Source of the DNA: an uncultured Clostridia bacterium
GTDB taxonomy: Bacteria; Bacillota; Clostridia; Christensenellales; Borkfalkiaceae
Assembly (NCBI GenBank): GCA_934254725.1
Contig: CAKQLR010000004.1
Span: forward strand, 8,681 to 72,680
Reading direction: 5' to 3'
Length of the DNA: 64,000 nt
Within the stretch, counting starts at the first letter, position 1, and every line of letters starts with the position of its first letter. Below, in pieces: positions 7,099 through 17,146 of the stretch. A program made the translations under genes and the position numbers. Under the pieces are notes generated by a model. That model did no database searches. It was not told the DNA's origin and was given only the letters and a program-made list of their open reading frames with translations.

Positions 7099-9594
7099 AT
7101 GAAAAAATTATTATCGTTATTATTGATTGCCGTTTTTGTTTTCGGTTGTGCGGGAGTATTTTCTTCCTGCGAAGATACCGAGATAGACGGAGCGCAGACC
7201 GGCACGAAAATAGAGTGGCTTGCAAAAGAGTATAAACTCGATTACGGGAGAGAGGACGGAGATTTTCTCGTGGGCGATACGGTTGGCGTCGCGTCCTATT
7301 TCGATACGGTTTTATGTTCGAGGAGTATTTCTCTCGGCGAAGGGATTTACACTTTCCGTGCAGGGTTGAAAGTGCCTGACAATGCCTATACTACGAATTC
7401 TCCGGTTGCCGTACTCAGAGTAAAAAACGAGAAGAACGGTAATGTCGTCGCATCGTCGGAAATATATATTTACGACTTCGACAAGTCGGACGAAATTCAG
7501 AATTTTGAGTTATCGTTTATAGTAGAAAAAGCCGAAAGATGTGAGATTCAGGTGGTTTTTACAAACAGAGTAACGCTTTATGTTTCAGAGTGCTCGGTGA
7601 CTTCGGTGAGGGGTGAGGACTATCTCGTAAACGACGTAAAGACGTATATGGAAAAAGGCTACGAAAAGTTGTCTTTCGATGGAAACAAGCTGTACTATTT
7701 CGACGTGTACGATTACGTTCTGCCGCTCAGGGATTCCGTTCTTACTTATGATATATCTTTGTTTATAAGTTGTCTTCAGGGTCTTGTAAACAGGGACGGT
7801 GCGCATTTATATATAAAAGCTGTTCTGCCGAACAGCGGCATGACGGAACAGGACGATTACTGGCTTAGTTATCTCAGCGAGGACGGCAGATATTTATCCG
7901 GAAAAGAGGTAGTGAAAATTTCTAATATCTTCACGTTGATAGACCTGTTCAAAGGGTATTTCAAGGGCTACGTTGTCTGGGACGAAAACGTTCCGGCTAC
8001 GGTCAACGTTGCATGTACGGCTTGCGGTGCGGACGATATTCTGCCATTAAGATATAAAACAACGGAGAACAGTCTTTACAGTTTGTTGAATGAAAGGTAC
8101 GGAATAGATTGCAAACTTTCCCTTGTGGACAAATTTAAAAACGGCGAAAGCGGAAAAATAAGCGATTGCGGATATCAGAGCACGGGCAGCGCGAAAAACG
8201 ATGTCTACCTCTGGGCAAAGGAAAAATACCTCGATTGCGGAAAAACAAATCCTTCACTTATGGCGTATCATCTCGATGCTTACGGTTGGGACACCGGAAA
8301 CGCAGGCGTATCTTATTACGAAACTCAGTCGCTGTTTTTATATAACAAAGATTACTATATTCAAAACAAGGCGTTTTTCTTCGATTTGTTTGTGTTCGAT
8401 AACATTGCGCCGAACGACGATAAAGAACAAGCGATAGGAACGGATTACGCTACGCTGGAGGCTTTGCTGAAAAAACAGAACGAGCTTGCGGACGGAGAAC
8501 TTATCGAAATAGGCGGATTTGTTCCGTGGTATATCAAATATACGTTGTCCTGCCCGCAGGGTACTTTCGAAAATAAGGACGGAGAAACCGTTCAGCTGCC
8601 AGACGCGGTTCAGGCAGAGTGGCAGTTTTCAAGGGTAATAGGAAAGTATTACGCGGTTAAAGACGCCGACGCGTATCCCTGGACGGTTATAGCCAACGCA
8701 TCGGTGTACTCTCTCGTTCCCGCGAGCGGAAACAGAGTTCAGCCGAACAAAGCAAAAACCACCGAAGAATACGTTAAGAGTCAGGCGGAAAAGTACATTA
8801 TACGCGATGCGGAAGGTAAAATGACGGGCGTAGTAAATAAAAACTACGTAATGCTTTATATGGGGGATTACGATTCTGCCGCATGGATGGCTACGTTTAT
8901 GAAGGAGAATTTCTCCGATCCGAATTTAGGGTTTGTTCCCATGTGCTGGCCTATGAACTTCGCTCCGAGCGGGAGAATGCCGTTTATATACGATTATATG
9001 TACGACAACGCGAACGAGAACTGCTTCTTTGTCGGGGATCATAACGGGTACGGTTATCTGGAACTTTCTTCGCTTTCCGACGGAAACAGAGATAAAACGC
9101 TGAACGGAAGTCTGGAATCCTTCCTGGCAAAAACGAAAACCGCCTGGGATAAATACGATTTGTCCATACAAGGCTTTCTGATAAATACTTCGGTGGATTA
9201 CAGTAGGGACTTATACCTGTACGATATAGAAACGATGAAAAAGATTTCGGCTGTGGCAACGGGCGGGGTAGCCGTAAATCAAACCACGATTAATTCCGGA
9301 CTGAACTTCAACGTTATAACCGAAAACGGAATAAGCGTGCCGTGGTCATCGAGCGTGAGCATTACGAGCGGAAGCGTTGCCGAAGGCTCGGAGATACTCG
9401 TAAACAATTTTCCTCAAAGCAAATTCCCGAAATTTTTGCAGGTGAGAGTGGTTGTAACCGATTCTACGGACATAAAACATATGATATCCGAAGCTAAAAA
9501 GAAAGGCACGGAAATAGAGGTTTTAAACCCGTATGTGTATTTCTATTTGCTTAGAGAATACAATGCGCATATCGGCGCCGTTTACGGAGGGTAA
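7099..9594 (+). CDS. GxGYxYP-type lipoprotein, putative glycan-active
   Basis: 831 residues with a lipoprotein-type signal peptide (two possible lipobox cysteines, FVFGC and FSSC). N-terminal part is a small beta-rich region (about 35-170); the middle has LFISCLQGLVNRDGAHLYIK, typical of the N-terminal part of GxGYxYP proteins; further on are WPMNFAPSGRMPFIYDYMY and DHNGYGYLELS (about 610-655), matching the G-x-G-Y family signature loosely. These proteins are described as putative glycoside hydrolases but lack good biochemical definition. Position between the permeases and surface proteins supports action on an external glycan. Family call rests on recalled motifs, so moderate confidence. Confidence 0.6.
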   Translation: MKKLLSLLLIAVFVFGCAGVFSSCEDTEIDGAQTGTKIEWLAKEYKLDYGREDGDFLVGDTVGVASYFDTVLCSRSISLGEGIYTFRAGLKVPDNAYTTNSPVAVLRVKNEKNGNVVASSEIYIYDFDKSDEIQNFELSFIVEKAERCEIQVVFTNRVTLYVSECSVTSVRGEDYLVNDVKTYMEKGYEKLSFDGNKLYYFDVYDYVLPLRDSVLTYDISLFISCLQGLVNRDGAHLYIKAVLPNSGMTEQDDYWLSYLSEDGRYLSGKEVVKISNIFTLIDLFKGYFKGYVVWDENVPATVNVACTACGADDILPLRYKTTENSLYSLLNERYGIDCKLSLVDKFKNGESGKISDCGYQSTGSAKNDVYLWAKEKYLDCGKTNPSLMAYHLDAYGWDTGNAGVSYYETQSLFLYNKDYYIQNKAFFFDLFVFDNIAPNDDKEQAIGTDYATLEALLKKQNELADGELIEIGGFVPWYIKYTLSCPQGTFENKDGETVQLPDAVQAEWQFSRVIGKYYAVKDADAYPWTVIANASVYSLVPASGNRVQPNKAKTTEEYVKSQAEKYIIRDAEGKMTGVVNKNYVMLYMGDYDSAAWMATFMKENFSDPNLGFVPMCWPMNFAPSGRMPFIYDYMYDNANENCFFVGDHNGYGYLELSSLSDGNRDKTLNGSLESFLAKTKTAWDKYDLSIQGFLINTSVDYSRDLYLYDIETMKKISAVATGGVAVNQTTINSGLNFNVITENGISVPWSSSVSITSGSVAEGSEILVNNFPQSKFPKFLQVRVVVTDSTDIKHMISEAKKKGTEIEVLNPYVYFYLLREYNAHIGAVYGG

Positions 9595-9595
9595 T

Positions 9596-10360
9596 ATGAA
9601 GAAAATAATTTGTTTATTATGCGTTATAGCTGCTTTTATTTCTCTTTCCGCCGATAATTTCTCGTTTGCCGAAGAGGCAGTCGAAACCACTGTCGTTTTA
9701 GACAGTTGCGATACTTCCGACAACAATCTCGTAACCCATAACGTGGACAGATCGAACTTCGTGGAGGGTACGGGCAGTTGGTATGCGAACAACGAAGCGG
9801 GCAGACAAACGGCGCTTTTAAGGGATCTGGACGCGTCGCTTTTACCCGACTTCGATAAGGCGTACCTTGAGTTCTATTATTACGTTTATGACGCGACGAA
9901 TATTTCGGGCGGACAAATAGAGCTTACGAGCTCGGGTTTTGAGGACGTGGAAGAACTGCATTTCGACGTAAATCCGAAAACGGTTACTCTTACCGACGGC
10001 TGGAATTTCGTTTCGATTAAGCTGACGGATTTTGAAAATGACGGCACGTTCGATTACAGAAAGCTATGCTATTTCAGATTTTATATGGGACCTTCCAAAA
10101 AGAGCACGTTTGAATGCAATATAGACGGAATAGTCATTACGGACAAGGGTCATCTCGACGAGGTTAAGGAGAACGGCATAACGGCGAAGAGTACAAAAGT
10201 GGAGAAGCTTTCTAAAATTACGTCGAGAACATTGAAGAGAAAAGACGAAGCGGGATGCGGAGCTGTTAAATCAGTTACCGTCAGCTCGATAATTCTTTTG
10301 ATAACAGGCGCATTGATTGCGGCGGGAGGAACTTATGCGTGGTTTGTTAAGAAAAAGTAA
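9596..10360 (+). CDS. Membrane-anchored surface protein, single CBM-like domain
   Basis: 254 residues from the ATG at 9596, preceded by GGAGG at 9586-9590; an in-frame upstream extension into the previous gene is rejected. Signal peptide (about 1-24), one beta-sandwich-like module (about 35-180) with YLEFYYYVYD, IELTSSG, GWNFVSIKL, CYFRFYMG and NIDGIVIT, the same motif order as the modules in the proteins at 144 and 10335. C-terminus: Glu-Ala-Gly-Cys, hydrophobic helix, KKK. Likely a surface glycan-binding protein; no catalytic residues recognised. Confidence 0.75.
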   Translation: MKKIICLLCVIAAFISLSADNFSFAEEAVETTVVLDSCDTSDNNLVTHNVDRSNFVEGTGSWYANNEAGRQTALLRDLDASLLPDFDKAYLEFYYYVYDATNISGGQIELTSSGFEDVEELHFDVNPKTVTLTDGWNFVSIKLTDFENDGTFDYRKLCYFRFYMGPSKKSTFECNIDGIVITDKGHLDEVKENGITAKSTKVEKLSKITSRTLKRKDEAGCGAVKSVTVSSIILLITGALIAAGGTYAWFVKKK

Positions 10361-11885
10361 TTTTATAAAATTAGTCGCACTTGTTTTCGCTGTCGCCTTT
10401 ACGGTTATGTTCCCTATGGTAACGGGACGAGCGTATGCCGATGCCGAAGAGTTAACATTATCAAAAACGAACGATGAAACCGAATGGGCTTCCGACGCTT
10501 TGGAGTTTGTATCTCTGACGCTCGGCAGACCGAAAGGAGAAAGCGGAACGTCGCTCCTTTTCGGAACGGACGAACGCAACGATTCGGGGTTCGTTTATCT
10601 CGGAAGCCGTTCCGGGTTTTCGCCCGTTGCGGACGCATCCGCATTTAATTCGGAAAAGCTGTGTCTTGATTTCTGGCTGTATGTAAACAATGCGGAATTA
10701 GCTAAAAAAGCATACGTACGTTTTGAGTTGACTTCGGCTGGCGGAAAACAAAATCCCGCCGATAACGAAGAAAAACAGCAGGTTTTGTTCAATAACGGAG
10801 TTGAAACGGTTACGGGAATTATCGATGGCTGGAACCATATCGTCTGCAATCTTTCGGACGGAAGAATAAGCTTTGAACGTATAAATTACTTCAGATTTTT
10901 TATAGCAAATTTGCAAAGGAACGCGGGCAAAGTCACGTTTGCGCTGCATCATTTAAAACTTACGGAAACGGAACTCGGCAGAGGGAAAGCAAAAGTGATT
11001 GAAACACAGAACGTCGATATTCCGTACGAGCCGATGGTCGTAAAACCTATAGACGAAAACAATCCCCCGCAGGATAACGGCGTAGTTTTTGCTTCGGCCA
11101 AAAGCTCGTTAAAATGGATGGATAACGTATCCGGCGCGTATGACTTAGCGGAAGAATGGACGGAGGGTTGCGTTCTCGCCGCGGGTAGCGGTGGAATGGT
11201 CGTTGCCTGTACATCGGACGGAGTAAATCTCGAAGAGCATTCCGTCCGGCAGGATTACGCTTACGTTTCGTTCTGGATATATTCGAACGATTTTTCCGTT
11301 TTTACAAAAACGGGACAATTTGAACTGAATTCGTCAAGGAGCGGCACGTTTGACGACAATAACGAGATAAAATGGGACTGGACGGATGAATTCGCCTCGT
11401 CTTTCGAGGACGGGAAATGGAATAAAGTGGAGCTGAAATTGCCGTCTTCGGCGGGGGCGCATTTAACGGGAACGGTGGATTTAAACGACCTGAGGTACTT
11501 CCGTATGTGGAATTTCCCGGCAAACGGCAGTTACGGATTTGAAGCGCTTATGCTTTTTTCGGATATAGTTATTACCGAGAAAGATTACAATCCGGAAGAC
11601 TGGGACGGAAGCCTGATGCGCGTTGCCGAAACGAAGGACGCCTCTATCGAAAGGATAGATAAAACTAATTTAAAACACGAAATATTCGATACCCCGTATA
11701 ACGCCGTAAACACAGGAATAAAAAAAGGAAACGACGTTGAACCTCAGATAATAAATAAAGAAGAAGTTAAAAACCCGAGCAACGTAGCGAACGTCTTAAT
11801 AATAGTGTTTTTCGGCATACTTGCCGCGTACGGGCTGTTTGCGGTCGTTTTTAACGTAAAAAGGATAAAAAACGAAAGAAAATGA
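10335..11885 (+). CDS. Membrane-anchored surface protein, two CBM-like domains
   Basis: 516 residues. ATG at 10335 chosen because GGAGG lies at 10325-10329; the in-frame TTG at 10317 precedes that site. It overlaps the previous gene by 26 bases, implying coupled translation. Signal peptide ends near AYA-DAEE (about 36). Two beta-sandwich-like modules (about 45-215 and 245-420), each with DFWLYV or SFWIYS, RFELTS or QFELNS, a GWN or KWN motif and a YFRFF or YFRMW strand. C-terminal hydrophobic helix ends in basic residues but lacks the Gly-Cys motif of its neighbours. Probable glycan-binding surface component. Confidence 0.75.
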   Translation: MRGLLRKSNFIKLVALVFAVAFTVMFPMVTGRAYADAEELTLSKTNDETEWASDALEFVSLTLGRPKGESGTSLLFGTDERNDSGFVYLGSRSGFSPVADASAFNSEKLCLDFWLYVNNAELAKKAYVRFELTSAGGKQNPADNEEKQQVLFNNGVETVTGIIDGWNHIVCNLSDGRISFERINYFRFFIANLQRNAGKVTFALHHLKLTETELGRGKAKVIETQNVDIPYEPMVVKPIDENNPPQDNGVVFASAKSSLKWMDNVSGAYDLAEEWTEGCVLAAGSGGMVVACTSDGVNLEEHSVRQDYAYVSFWIYSNDFSVFTKTGQFELNSSRSGTFDDNNEIKWDWTDEFASSFEDGKWNKVELKLPSSAGAHLTGTVDLNDLRYFRMWNFPANGSYGFEALMLFSDIVITEKDYNPEDWDGSLMRVAETKDASIERIDKTNLKHEIFDTPYNAVNTGIKKGNDVEPQIINKEEVKNPSNVANVLIIVFFGILAAYGLFAVVFNVKRIKNERK

Positions 11886-14155
11886 AATATCAATACTTAA
11901 AACAATGGACAGTCACTCCTCATTATCCCTTCGTTCCTTTTTTAGGGAAAAGCGTGGAAACGGGGCAAAGGCTTCTCGGCATCACAAACGAAATGAAAAT
12001 AGAATTGCCGCACAGCCTGTACTATTATCTTGAAAAAAACGGGTATATTCCCGACCCCGCCGTAAAAATGAATTCTCTTTACGCGGAGTGGGTTAAAGAC
12101 CGCTGGTGGCTTTACGAAACGGAGTTTATACCCGAAAGGAACAAGAAATGCGATCTCGTTTTCGAATGCGTGGATTACGAATGCATAGTGTATCTGAATA
12201 ACGACGAAATAGGCAGGCATAAAGGAGCAAATACGCCGTTCCGCTTTGATTTAGGCGGTTTATTGAAATACGGAGAGAAAAATTTTCTGCGGGTTCTCGT
12301 TATGCCGGGCAAGGAGGAAGCGGGGCAGATAGGGTATACATATAACATCCGCGGTCGCCGTCCTCGTTTCGATAACAAATGGGATTTCTGCACGAGGCTT
12401 ATCAATGTGGGAATATATCGCCCCGTGTATCTCGAATATTACGACAGCGCGAGAATAGATTCCGTTTCTTTTAAGACTACGGACTATAAAAACAGAAAAG
12501 GCGCTGCGAGAGTAAAAATATTTTCGCGCGTCGCCAAAACGGAAACCGTCAGGGTTTATGTTCATGACGAAGGCAAATGTCTGTTTTCGGATTCCCGTAC
12601 GGTTAATCTCGCAAACGGAACTACGGCGGTTGATTTCGACGTGACCGTTCCGAACGGAGAGCTTTGGTTTACCAACGGCGAAGGAAAAGCTAAGACGTAT
12701 ACTTTGGAAGCCTGTATAGACGGTGAGGGCGCAATATCTTCTAAAACGGCAATTATCGGTTTCAGGGAAATATCTTTCGAAATGAACCCGGGCAGCCCGG
12801 AGAGTGCTATTCCTTATACGTTTAAAGTAAACGGAAAATGTATTTATGCGAAAGGTTTTAATTTAACTCCGCTTGATTACAGACTCGGCGATGAGACGAA
12901 CGAAAAGTATGACAGGTTGGTGAGGCTTGCCAAAGAAGCCAATACGAACATTATAAGAGTGTGGGGCGGAGGAATAATCGAAAGCGAGTATTTTTACAGG
13001 CTGTGTTCGGAAAACGGAATAATGATCTGGCAGGATTTATTGCAGTCTTCGAGCGGGCTTTCAAACGAGCCGCCCGTCGATAGCGAGTACCTTTCGGCAC
13101 TGCAGGAGGAGACCCGAAATTTAATCGATTCCAGATCTTCATACCCCTGTTTAGCCGTGATAACGGCGGGTAACGAGCTATTCGGAGGCGACGCAAAACC
13201 TATTACGGAAGAGCACCCGAATATAAAAGTAATTAAGAAAGTCCTGGACGAAGAGGAGTGTACGGTGCGTTTTATTACTTCCACTTCCAGCGGCCCGGTT
13301 CAGGAAGCTTCTTTAACCGTTCCGGAGCTTAATCACGATATACACGGCCCGTGGCTGTATGGCCCCGACGCGGAGTATTATAGACATTACAACAATTTGA
13401 AATGCCTTTTTGCTGGTGAATTCGGTTGCAACGGAATATCTTCGCTTGCTCAATTGAAAAGGATACTCGGCGAAAACGATTTGCGGGTTACTTCGGCTGC
13501 CATAAATGAAACGTGGCGCTTTCACGGCGAATGGTGGGATATGAATTCCGTCATAACCGAACTTTTCGGAAAAATAACGGATTTGAACGAATTTGTGGCA
13601 ATAGGTCGTTTTTTGCAATACAACGGTTTGTTCTACGCCGTTTCTTCGCATAAAAGGAATGCGCCGTACCAGAGCGGCTGTATGGTGTGGCAGCTAAACG
13701 AAACGTATCCTAATGCTACTTGCACTTCGCTCGTTGAGTATTACGGAAACGTAAAACCCGCCTATTTCGCAGCTAAACAGGCTTTTGAGAAGGTTTTATT
13801 TTCGTTTGAGTACGAGAAACTTTCGTTTGAAACCGGCGAGGAAACGGAGATCAAAGCGTACTTTACCTCCGAGGAAAGCTGCCCTGATATAAAGGCGGAA
13901 TTCAAGGTAGAAAAAGACTGCAAAACTATCGTAAGCGAGGAGATAAGGGGTGGCACCGATACGGCTATGCAAACTGTATTGCTGAAGAAATTCCGTTTTA
14001 CGGTTACCGCCGGGAAGCTGTATAAATTTACGCTCGGGGGTACGGTAGCGGGCAGAAATTACATAAGCCGCGCGGTTATGCTCGTTCGCGGCGAAAACGG
14101 ATTATGCGATAAAAACGCGCTTTTAAATTATATTTCGGAGATGAATTTACAATGA
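11882..14155 (+). CDS. GH2 family beta-mannosidase-like glycoside hydrolase
   Basis: 757 residues, no signal peptide, so cytoplasmic. N-terminal jelly-roll sugar-binding domain, an Ig-like domain, then a TIM barrel with IRVWGGGIIESEYFYRLCSE and GIMIWQDLLQSSSG, hallmarks of the beta-mannosidase branch of GH2. Candidate acid/base is the Glu of AGNELFGG (about 432) and candidate nucleophile the Glu of AGEFGCNG (about 513). Expected to release terminal beta-linked mannose or a similar sugar from imported oligosaccharides. Start overlaps the previous stop as ATGA. Exact specificity cannot be read from sequence. Confidence 0.88.
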   Translation: MKYQYLKQWTVTPHYPFVPFLGKSVETGQRLLGITNEMKIELPHSLYYYLEKNGYIPDPAVKMNSLYAEWVKDRWWLYETEFIPERNKKCDLVFECVDYECIVYLNNDEIGRHKGANTPFRFDLGGLLKYGEKNFLRVLVMPGKEEAGQIGYTYNIRGRRPRFDNKWDFCTRLINVGIYRPVYLEYYDSARIDSVSFKTTDYKNRKGAARVKIFSRVAKTETVRVYVHDEGKCLFSDSRTVNLANGTTAVDFDVTVPNGELWFTNGEGKAKTYTLEACIDGEGAISSKTAIIGFREISFEMNPGSPESAIPYTFKVNGKCIYAKGFNLTPLDYRLGDETNEKYDRLVRLAKEANTNIIRVWGGGIIESEYFYRLCSENGIMIWQDLLQSSSGLSNEPPVDSEYLSALQEETRNLIDSRSSYPCLAVITAGNELFGGDAKPITEEHPNIKVIKKVLDEEECTVRFITSTSSGPVQEASLTVPELNHDIHGPWLYGPDAEYYRHYNNLKCLFAGEFGCNGISSLAQLKRILGENDLRVTSAAINETWRFHGEWWDMNSVITELFGKITDLNEFVAIGRFLQYNGLFYAVSSHKRNAPYQSGCMVWQLNETYPNATCTSLVEYYGNVKPAYFAAKQAFEKVLFSFEYEKLSFETGEETEIKAYFTSEESCPDIKAEFKVEKDCKTIVSEEIRGGTDTAMQTVLLKKFRFTVTAGKLYKFTLGGTVAGRNYISRAVMLVRGENGLCDKNALLNYISEMNLQ

Positions 14156-16380
14156 AAACGTTGCCTTTCGGGAATGTAAAAATAACGGATATCAAATTTT
14201 GCAAAGATATAAAAAACAACGACGAATTTATGGATTCGCTCGACATGGACAAATTGCTTTTCGCTTATTATACGAATACGGATATCTGTCCGAAAGCTTC
14301 TTCTCCGTACGGCGGGTGGGAAAACATAAATTTCGACGACGAGGGGTACTCGCATATAAGCGGGCATACGTTAGGGCATATGCTTTCGGCAATGTCGCAA
14401 AGGTTTGCTTCCGAAGGAAAGTTCGGGGATAAAATAGACTATGCCGTGGACGAACTTGCAAAATGTCAATCGGAAAACGGGTATATCAATACAAAGCCGG
14501 AGAAAGTTATTGAAGATCTGGAAGAGGACAGGACCGGTGCGAATCATTATTATTCGATGCACAAACATTTGGCGGGGTTGTTCGACACATACCGTTATGC
14601 GGGAAGCAAAAAGGCGCTCGGTATTTTATTGCGTTACGCAGACTGGCAGTATTCGAGAATTAAAAACCTTTCGGATGAAAAGCGGGAAAAGATGCTTGAA
14701 AAAGAATACGGCGGGATGAACGAATTGCTTTTCAATATCTATTCGGTATCGAAAGACGAAAATCACAAAAAAGCCGCGTATGCTTTTTGTCAGAAAGGGC
14801 TTTTCGGGGCGCTTGAAAGGAACGAGGACGTTTTGTGTGGCAACCATGCAAATACCATGATACCGAAAATCGTCGGAGCGGCGAGAGGTTATACGGTGAC
14901 GGGCGATAAATCCCTGCTTGCCGTTGCCGAAAATTTCTGGAGCATGGTGGTGGAAAGAGGGCGAACCTTTCCTACCGGCGGAAATGCGGAAAGCGAACAT
15001 TTTTATAAACCGGGCTTTCTGGACAGGCAGATTTACGACGAAGCTCACGAAACTTGTAACGTATACAATATGCTTAAATTAACCGAGATTCTGTTTGAAT
15101 GCACAGGTGAAAAGAAGTACGCGGATTATTACGAAAAAGCCGTTTTTAACGCGATATCGGGCAGTATTAACGAAAAGGGCTTAAAAACGTACTTTCAGTT
15201 TTCGGGGTTCAATGCAAGAAAAATATTTCATTCTCCTTTCGCGTCATTCTGGTGCTGTACGGGCACGGGAATGGAATCGTTTTCCAAATTAAACAAAAAC
15301 ATATACTTTTCGGAAGGTGAGGAATTGTACGTAAATTCTTTTATTTCGAGCGAATGCGTTTTTCCGTTATCGGGCGGGCAGGCACAAATAAAGTTGTCCG
15401 ATTTGTATGAAGCCTCCGAAATAGAAGTAACCGCGGATAAACCGTTTATACTTAAAGTCAGAAATCCTGGCTGGTCGGATAATACCGAGGTTTTAGTAAA
15501 CGGACAGCGGACGGCAAACGAAAAGAACGGTTATTTTGAAATCTTCATAAAGGAAGGCAAAACTTTTATACGGATTGATTTTTCCGTCAGGTTGAAGTTT
15601 GAAAAACTTGAAAACGAAACGTACTATTTTACTTACGGTAAAAAAGTTTATACGGCAATCGGCAACAGATATGAAAAGCTGAATAATCTGGCTGTCGATT
15701 TTTTTGCCGATAAAATCGATTTTGAAAAAGATATCAAGGTTATAAAAAGGCAGAACAGAGAGTTTATCGCAGAAATAAACGGCGAAAAATTGTATCTGAA
15801 GCCTTACGACGCCGTTACTGACGAAACTCACAATATGTATTTTGTATTGAGGAAAGACAAGAAATATCCCGAGTACTCTATCGCAATGCACGCAAAGGCA
15901 AGTTCTTCCAAGGATGCGGACGAGAATATGCCGAGCGAGCAGAATTGCTGGCTTATAAGAGGGCTGACGCCGAATTTATATCTCGTTCACGACGGCGGCG
16001 AGCCTACGAACAGCTACGGTATGCAGGATGAAAAATACCATGTTCATAAATGGGGAAGGTTTGACCATTATTCGATGGGCAGCGGGTATATAAGATATGA
16101 TTTCGAGAAAGAGGAGACTATTTCCTTTGCTGAAATTTACTGGGCGGACAATACGGACGAACCTCACGGTGCGTTTAAAGGAAACGATACTCTGCCTGAA
16201 AAGTGCGTCGCGGAAATTCTTTTAAACGGTAAAATAATATTCAGAAAAGAGCTTGAAAATATAGAAAAAGACAAGTATAACAAAATAGAGTTTCCTAAGA
16301 TGAAAGCCGATGGAATGAGACTGAAATTAAAAGCAAAAACCGACCACAGCATAGGCATACTCGAGTGGAAAGTATTTTAA
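14152..16380 (+). CDS. GH127-like beta-L-arabinofuranosidase (DUF1680 family)
   Basis: 742 residues, cytoplasmic. Shows the GH127 features: HISGHTLGHMLSAMS near the N-terminus, HETCNVYNMLKL (about 299-310) and FWCCTGTGMES (about 366-376). In characterised GH127 enzymes a Glu and three Cys in these two motifs bind zinc, one Cys acting as nucleophile; all four residues are present here. A C-terminal beta-rich domain follows the (alpha/alpha)6 barrel. Overlaps the GH2 gene as ATGA and is the last gene of the operon, before a clear terminator. Likely removes beta-L-arabinofuranose; related families have other specificities. Confidence 0.87.
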   Translation: MKTLPFGNVKITDIKFCKDIKNNDEFMDSLDMDKLLFAYYTNTDICPKASSPYGGWENINFDDEGYSHISGHTLGHMLSAMSQRFASEGKFGDKIDYAVDELAKCQSENGYINTKPEKVIEDLEEDRTGANHYYSMHKHLAGLFDTYRYAGSKKALGILLRYADWQYSRIKNLSDEKREKMLEKEYGGMNELLFNIYSVSKDENHKKAAYAFCQKGLFGALERNEDVLCGNHANTMIPKIVGAARGYTVTGDKSLLAVAENFWSMVVERGRTFPTGGNAESEHFYKPGFLDRQIYDEAHETCNVYNMLKLTEILFECTGEKKYADYYEKAVFNAISGSINEKGLKTYFQFSGFNARKIFHSPFASFWCCTGTGMESFSKLNKNIYFSEGEELYVNSFISSECVFPLSGGQAQIKLSDLYEASEIEVTADKPFILKVRNPGWSDNTEVLVNGQRTANEKNGYFEIFIKEGKTFIRIDFSVRLKFEKLENETYYFTYGKKVYTAIGNRYEKLNNLAVDFFADKIDFEKDIKVIKRQNREFIAEINGEKLYLKPYDAVTDETHNMYFVLRKDKKYPEYSIAMHAKASSSKDADENMPSEQNCWLIRGLTPNLYLVHDGGEPTNSYGMQDEKYHVHKWGRFDHYSMGSGYIRYDFEKEETISFAEIYWADNTDEPHGAFKGNDTLPEKCVAEILLNGKIIFRKELENIEKDKYNKIEFPKMKADGMRLKLKAKTDHSIGILEWKVF

Positions 16381-16400
16381 AATAAAAAATAATTAAAAGC

Positions 16401-16440
16401 AAAAACGAGTTTGGTTATTCCGGATTCGTTTTTCTTTTTT
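16401..16440 (+). terminator. Intrinsic terminator of glycan operon 1
   Basis: Stem ACGAGTTTGG / CCGGATTCGT (two wobbles, five-base loop) flanked by an A-run and followed by TTTTCTTTTTTG. From here to 16546 I see no gene or recognisable element. Confidence 0.85.
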
Positions 16441-16546
16441 GTTCTGAAAAAGTGATTGCCGATGGGCGGTCGGGAAACAGAGGATTATGCCGACGGAAGG
16501 AAGCCGTAAATGTGACTTTGCGCAAGGCCTTGTTCCCTGTAAACCT

Positions 16547-16575
16547 TTGACACGAAATAGATTATTTGGTATAAT
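16547..16575 (+). promoter_or_regulatory. Consensus promoter of ruvC block
   Basis: TTGACA at 16547-16552 and TATAAT at 16570-16575 with a 17-base spacer. Predicted transcript starts about 16582, leaving a short leader before the ATG at 16598. Confidence 0.85.
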
Positions 16576-16597
16576 AATAAAATACAATAGGTGTATT

Positions 16598-17095
16598 ATG
16601 ATTATTTTAGGACTTGACCCGGGGTTTGCGACGATCGGCTTCGGCGTTATCGAAAGCGACAGAGGCAAGGCAACCGTTGTCGATTACGGTACGATTACCA
16701 CGTCTAAGGATCTGACCTTTCCCGAAAGACTTATGAAAATTGAAAAGGGTATGGTTGCGTTGATAGAGAAATTTAATCCCGAGCAGATTGCTATGGAAGA
16801 ATTGTTCTTCAACACAAACATTACCACGGGTATAAACGTTGCCCATGCGAGGGGTGTTATGGTGCTTGTTGCGGCAAGGGAATGCCCCGGCGGGCTTTTC
16901 GAATACACGCCTCTTCAGATAAAACAGGCGCTTACGGGCTATGGCAGGGCGGATAAACAGCAGATGATGCAAATGGTTAAAACGTATCTTCGCCTTGACA
17001 AAATTCCCCGTCCGGACGACGCGGCGGACGCGCTTGCTGTTGCATTGTGCCACAGCCAGACAAATAGGCTCGGTTCTCTTTTCAGAATGAAATAA
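16598..17095 (+). CDS. ruvC: Crossover junction endodeoxyribonuclease RuvC
   Basis: 165 residues, normal family length. Resolves Holliday junctions by paired nicks after RuvAB branch migration. Catalytic acidic residues are visible: Asp in LGLDPG (about 6), Glu in MEELFF (about 67) and the C-terminal Asp pair in RPDDAADALAVAL (about 138-144). The ATG at 16598 is chosen because the promoter at 16547-16575 rules out an in-frame upstream extension and the protein then begins MIILGLDPG as in other RuvC. First gene of the ruvC-ruvA-ruvB run. Confidence 0.97.
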   Translation: MIILGLDPGFATIGFGVIESDRGKATVVDYGTITTSKDLTFPERLMKIEKGMVALIEKFNPEQIAMEELFFNTNITTGINVAHARGVMVLVAARECPGGLFEYTPLQIKQALTGYGRADKQQMMQMVKTYLRLDKIPRPDDAADALAVALCHSQTNRLGSLFRMK

Positions 17096-17146
17096 TTCAA
17101 TTGATTTAATGCAAAAACCGCCTTTATCGCGGATAAAAGGATTAAA

